A DNA stretch of 64,000 nucleotides, taken from Tolypeutes matacus. Its lineage: Eukaryota; Chordata; Mammalia; Cingulata; Chlamyphoridae. Within the stretch, counting starts at the first letter, position 1. Every line of letters begins with the position of its first letter. The notes under the pieces are model-generated. The model saw only the letters and a program-made list of their open reading frames with translations, was not told where the DNA came from and did not search any database. The translations under genes were made by a program, and so were the position numbers. The stretch lies in NCBI GenBank assembly GCA_026826555.1, contig JAKSZT010054001.1, forward strand, positions 2,619,532 through 2,683,531, written 5' to 3'. Shown piece after piece: positions 60,219 through 64,000 of this stretch.

Positions 60219-61119
60219 AAAGTCCTGGGGAATAAAGTAGGTGGGGTCAAAAGTGAATCCAAGGTTCTGAGGCTAGAGAAGAATGATGAGAATGAAAAAA
60301 TATTTCAGACATTTTGAGCTTGAACTGTGTGGGAGACCCCTGATAGAAATATATATTAGATAATTTGATAATAGTAGAACTGGGGCTCAATTGAGAGATC
60401 AGAGCTAAAGAGGGATATTTTGGAGTTAGCTTCACAGAAGTGATATTTGATGCCCTGAAATAGATGCTCTTCTCCAGAGGAGAAACTATTATAGGATATA
60501 AGAATAGGCGGTCAACTGAAATGTTGAGAATCTACTTTTAGGGCACAGATGAAGAAACAGGAATAAGCACACAAACACAGACAGAATAAACAGTGAAAGA
60601 GGAAAATGAACAACCATAAGGGAAACTAATGAAAATTTTGTTACCTCTCTCCTATACCATCATGAAATGCTTTCCTGTAATCCATATCTCTCTCTGACTT
60701 TGGAATCCTATAACCATCACAAAGTATTATATCTTAAAAACATTTCCTTCCCTTACACAAAAGATAATAGACCTCAAGAGACAATCATGTCAAATGTTTT
60801 ACTATTCACTATTGGCAAATCATTCACTATTGATACATTATTCAGTAATAAATCAAAATGAAAATAATGGCATGACTTGAACTAGAAATCACACTCTGTT
60901 AATTCCATTAAGGCCTATGCAGCGAGCTCTTAGGTTTTCTATACAATGGGAGAAAGTCAATTCCTTTCTGGAAATCATGGTGACAATGACATCAGAGATT
61001 AGGGTCCAAAGTTTAATATCCTAGAGAGGACTTACCTATTAGAAAGAAATTGCCTTTAGCACCAGACAAGCAAGATAACATAGCCTAATAATTTAGAATT
61101 TTCACACTGATAACAAGGG
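60219..61119. other. Unassigned stretch
   Basis: No gene or repeat recognised. Confidence 0.5.
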
Positions 61120-61250
61120 TCTTTCATTCATTCACTTATTTAGTCATTAAACTACTGAAAACCACTAAGTGTGAGGCATTAAGAACACAAATATGAATAA
61201 CCCACAATCCTTGCTATACAGGGTATTGTCACCAACCAAAACAAATTTGA
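61120..61250 (-). repeat. Possible antisense L2 fragment
   Basis: 'ttcattcattcacttattta' followed by 'aagtgtgaggcattaagaac' resembles a degraded antisense L2 3' end. Confidence 0.4.
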
Positions 61251-61967
61251 ATATTAGGTAAAACAAGTAGATTTAATGATTTCTGTAAAGCTGTATAACT
61301 TACAAGTCAGTCAAAAGGAGGGTGGCATTCATAAAAGAATTAACATCTATTCATACCTGGCTCTAAGGATTCTCCAAAGACTCATAGTAAGAATAAGTAG
61401 CCTCATTTGCTTCTGTCTCCTTTCTTCTAATCCACCTTTAGTAGTTTAATTAGGCCCACTCTAAGACTCAATAACCTGAGTTTCATTTATGTATCAATTT
61501 CCTTCAATAACAGGGGTATAGAGGAAAATTACATGAATATTCTCTTAAAGTTAAGCAGAGTTGGGTATCATCTGAAATCCATGTCTTAACTACTTAATAG
61601 TAGACTCCTGTAAAGTGCAAAATACCAAACTATGGAATTCAATATTTGAAATCCCTCAGGATGGAGAAACATCTGCTCATGATGACCCTTATAGGGAAAT
61701 TACATTGACTATTACAAAGCTGTTTTAAGTTAGAAACTGACATACGATTTTCACTCAGTAGTTGGCAATCAGCCACTCCAGCAATCATACAATATCCAAT
61801 CTTCAAAAGAAAAAGTAGCTTGAGAAAAGCAGAAATTATGCAAGAGTTAATTTCAACTTTATGGCTTTTACCTCACTACCTGGATAACACCACCAACCAC
61901 ATAGAAAACAATGTAAACTATACAAAATAAAGAGTATAGAATAAAACATATGAGATGCAACTTTTAG
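61251..61967. other. Unassigned stretch
   Basis: No gene or repeat recognised. Confidence 0.5.
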
Positions 61968-61977
61968 AAACTTGCAT

Positions 61978-62322
61978 TGGGAAGCAGATTTGGCTGAACC
62001 AGTTGGGTGTCCGCCTACCACATGAGAGGTCCTGGGTTTGGGTCCCAGTGCCTCCTAAAAGACGCCTCCTGCCACAACAAGCTAGACACTGCTTCCCGCC
62101 ACAATGAGCTAGACGTCACAAGCCAGCAGATGCCTCAGCCTGCAGAGAGCAGATGTGACTCAGGCTGTTGGGCACTCGCCTCTCATGTGGGAGGTCCCGG
62201 GTTCGGTTCCCAGTGCCCCCTGGAAAAGGCGAGCAAACAATGAGCAGACAGATGAGAGAACCATCTGGGGGAGGGAGTGGATAAATAAAGAAAATTAAAA
62301 GTAAATAAATAAATCTTTTTTA
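61978..62322 (+). mobile_element. Dimeric DAS-type SINE
   Basis: Two tRNA-like heads: 'gatttggctgaaccagttgg' with 'ggtcctgggtttgggtccca', and from about 62148 'gatgtgactcaggctgttgg' with 'ggtcccgggttcggttccca'. They are joined by 'gccacaacaagctagacact'-like linker repeats and followed by a G run and a TAAA-rich tail. The flanks 'aaacttgcat' (61968-61977) and 'aaactttgcat' (62323-62333) are a probable target-site duplication. It has the same architecture as 8332-8746. Confidence 0.88.
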
Positions 62323-62333
62323 AAACTTTGCAT

Positions 62334-63604
62334 ACCTAACTTTTTGAATGATTATATTTAAAAATTTATTTAGTTTGCCACTAAGGATGAAAAATTAAAT
62401 GGGAGCTCAAAAGTGGATTAACAAGTAATGTCACATTCAGTACTACATCAATCAATTTTTGTTCAGTTTATTAAGCTAATAATTTAGAGGAAATACAGAT
62501 AGTGGGTTAGAAAATCTAGCAATCCACCATTAAGCAGTGCTATAAATAAAAACAGCATCTGAAAAAAGGCAGAATAAGAAAGCCAAGGGGTTAATACACA
62601 GCTTAAAATATTTTTTTCTCTATTTCATTTGGGAATTAGAGCCAAAAGAAGCAGTAAAAGTTAGTTAGATGTAACATAGATTATGCCCCACACCTGCACA
62701 GCTTTTCAAGAAAATTGAGGGAATTTCTGACTATATGTGAAAAAATTTTACCCATTTCTTAAATAAAGATCTATAAAAGAGCAGATGATTGTCATTCTGA
62801 CATAGGCATAGGGATTCTAAATTAAAAATTGATGTTTACAGTTAAAATGTTGAAATGTTAAAATTATATGAACTTTTATAGATTGCATATTAATAACAGA
62901 AATTAATTCTGCTTAAGAAAAGGGTAACGTGGATTTTTAAAGCTTTCTAAAATGAGCTTAACCAGAAGAGAAAAAATATTAACAAAATGTGGTAAAACCA
63001 TTTACTAAAGAGGCTCTGAAATCTCCTTCCCTAAGATTAATAAAGTCAGGAACACATCTATCTCAACTTGTTTAAATGAAACCAGATTGAGGTTTAAGGT
63101 TGAATTAGGTGAAAGTCACTAATCCCTTTTCATCAGTCATGTCAGTGGATTCCCTAGTCAAAGACTCCAAAAAGCAATAAAGTTTTAAAATTTATGATAA
63201 CATTCCTTATACCACAGAAAATCAATTTATATGTGAAATAGCATACTAATGGAAAGGTGTCCATTAATATTTAATTGTAAAGAAAGAGTAAAATACATAT
63301 GGAAAGACATACAAGATAGAAACCCCAGAAGACAGTTTTAAAGAAGACAATTTTAAAGGCACCTAAAACAGTTATTACAGAAATGTTTATGATTAATTCT
63401 AGTTATTTAATTTATATTTTCATATGAGTTTTTTGTTTGTTTGTTTTTGTTTTTTTTTTTTCAGTATTTCTGGTTAAGGAAAGAATCTCACTAGGGCTTT
63501 CAAGTCAAAACAATATACTCTTATTTTAACCTTTATTAACAGAGATTTCAACTTTGAAACAATACAGCCAAGAGGCTCCCTGAAGCTCCCTTCCACCCAG
63601 TCTA
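62334..63604. other. Unassigned AT-rich stretch
   Basis: About 1.3 kb without a recognised gene. A (TTTG)n/poly(T) run lies at 63430-63463. Confidence 0.5.
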
Positions 63605-63720
63605 GGGGTTGGAGAGATACAAAGATGAAAAACACTTAGTTTTCATCTTTAAGGAGCTTACAATGTAGCAAGGGAGAGTGAAATGTAAACTAGTAATTAT
63701 GACACTCATGATAAATACTG
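63605..63720 (-). repeat. Possible antisense L2 fragment
   Basis: 'aaggagcttacaatgtagca' with 'agggagagtgaaatgtaaac' resembles the antisense L2 3' region. A 116-codon minus-strand frame overlapping it has no recognisable family. Confidence 0.5.
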
Positions 63721-64000
63721 AAATAAAGGTTTGCATATAGTGCTTCCAAAGACCAAACTGAGAGGAGTTATTTATATAGACTTGTGGCCCAGGGAAAGAT
63801 GAACAACGCCAGAAATAGTCAAAAGGAATTTGCGGCCAGAGTCTCTCAAGGAAAGCTTCAGAGCTCACTGGTAGAATTTTAAAGGGTATTACTAAATTGC
63901 ATATTGAAACCATCCTGACAGATTCCATTTTCAGTGTCCATGGAATTTCCATTTGTTGATAGCATTCTTATCACATATAAAGCTCTCATCTCACAACAAA
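63721..64000. other. Unassigned end of window
   Basis: No gene or repeat recognised. Confidence 0.5.

Overview
This window is mammalian nuclear DNA, most likely from a xenarthran and probably an armadillo (Dasypus). The diagnostic evidence is at least fourteen tRNA-derived SINEs of the DAS type: short heads with a glycine/alanine-tRNA-like A and B box, A-rich (TAAA)n tails and, in most cases, clear target-site duplications. These occur together with L1, MIR, L2, hAT and LTR repeats. There is no bacterial or viral gene organisation, no CRISPR array, no origin and no operon. The species call is inference from recalled repeat families; no search was run.

The window contains no multi-exon gene that I can recognise and reads as intergenic or deep intronic sequence. 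The only intact protein-coding frame with a recognisable product is a 125-codon processed copy of ribosomal protein L31 (RPL31) at 11736-12113. It lies in a full-length retrocopy unit bounded by a perfect 16-bp direct repeat. A second, damaged and unidentified processed-pseudogene-like block begins near 9600.

Layout: 0.2-1.0 kb holds old L1 pieces; 1.0-6.4 kb is a 5'-truncated L1 whose ORF2 is full of stops and interrupted by two SINEs; 7.9-12.2 kb is a dense nest (old L1, dimeric SINE, younger L1 tail, pseudogene, L1-like 3' ends, DAS-I, RPL31 retrocopy); 13-18 kb has L2 and two antisense L1-like 3' ends; 18.9-25.3 kb has five DAS SINEs, MIR, L2 and a 500-bp solo LTR with a 5-bp duplication; 26.0-27.3 kb is an inverted pair of LTR-like copies forming a large imperfect palindrome; 30.7-31.3 kb is a second probable solo LTR; 35-47 kb holds hAT elements with 8-bp duplications, MIRs, an L1/HAL1 fragment, simple repeats and three antisense SINEs; 49-57 kb is dominated by an L1 ORF2 tail interrupted by a DNA-transposon-like element, and a 2.9-kb antisense L1 3' region interrupted by a DAS-III SINE; 57-64 kb is mostly unassigned AT-rich DNA with a MIR and a dimeric SINE.

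The elements relate to each other by insertion order rather than by a pathway. L1 machinery explains the SINEs and the RPL31 copy, and A-rich tails of older retroposons repeatedly served as landing sites for newer ones. I did not find a convincing previously undescribed biological system. The most interesting items are the intact RPL31 retrocopy, the inverted LTR pair with a 34-bp terminal inverted repeat, the L1-like 3'-end family present in at least six copies, and a SINE variant that has lost its B box.
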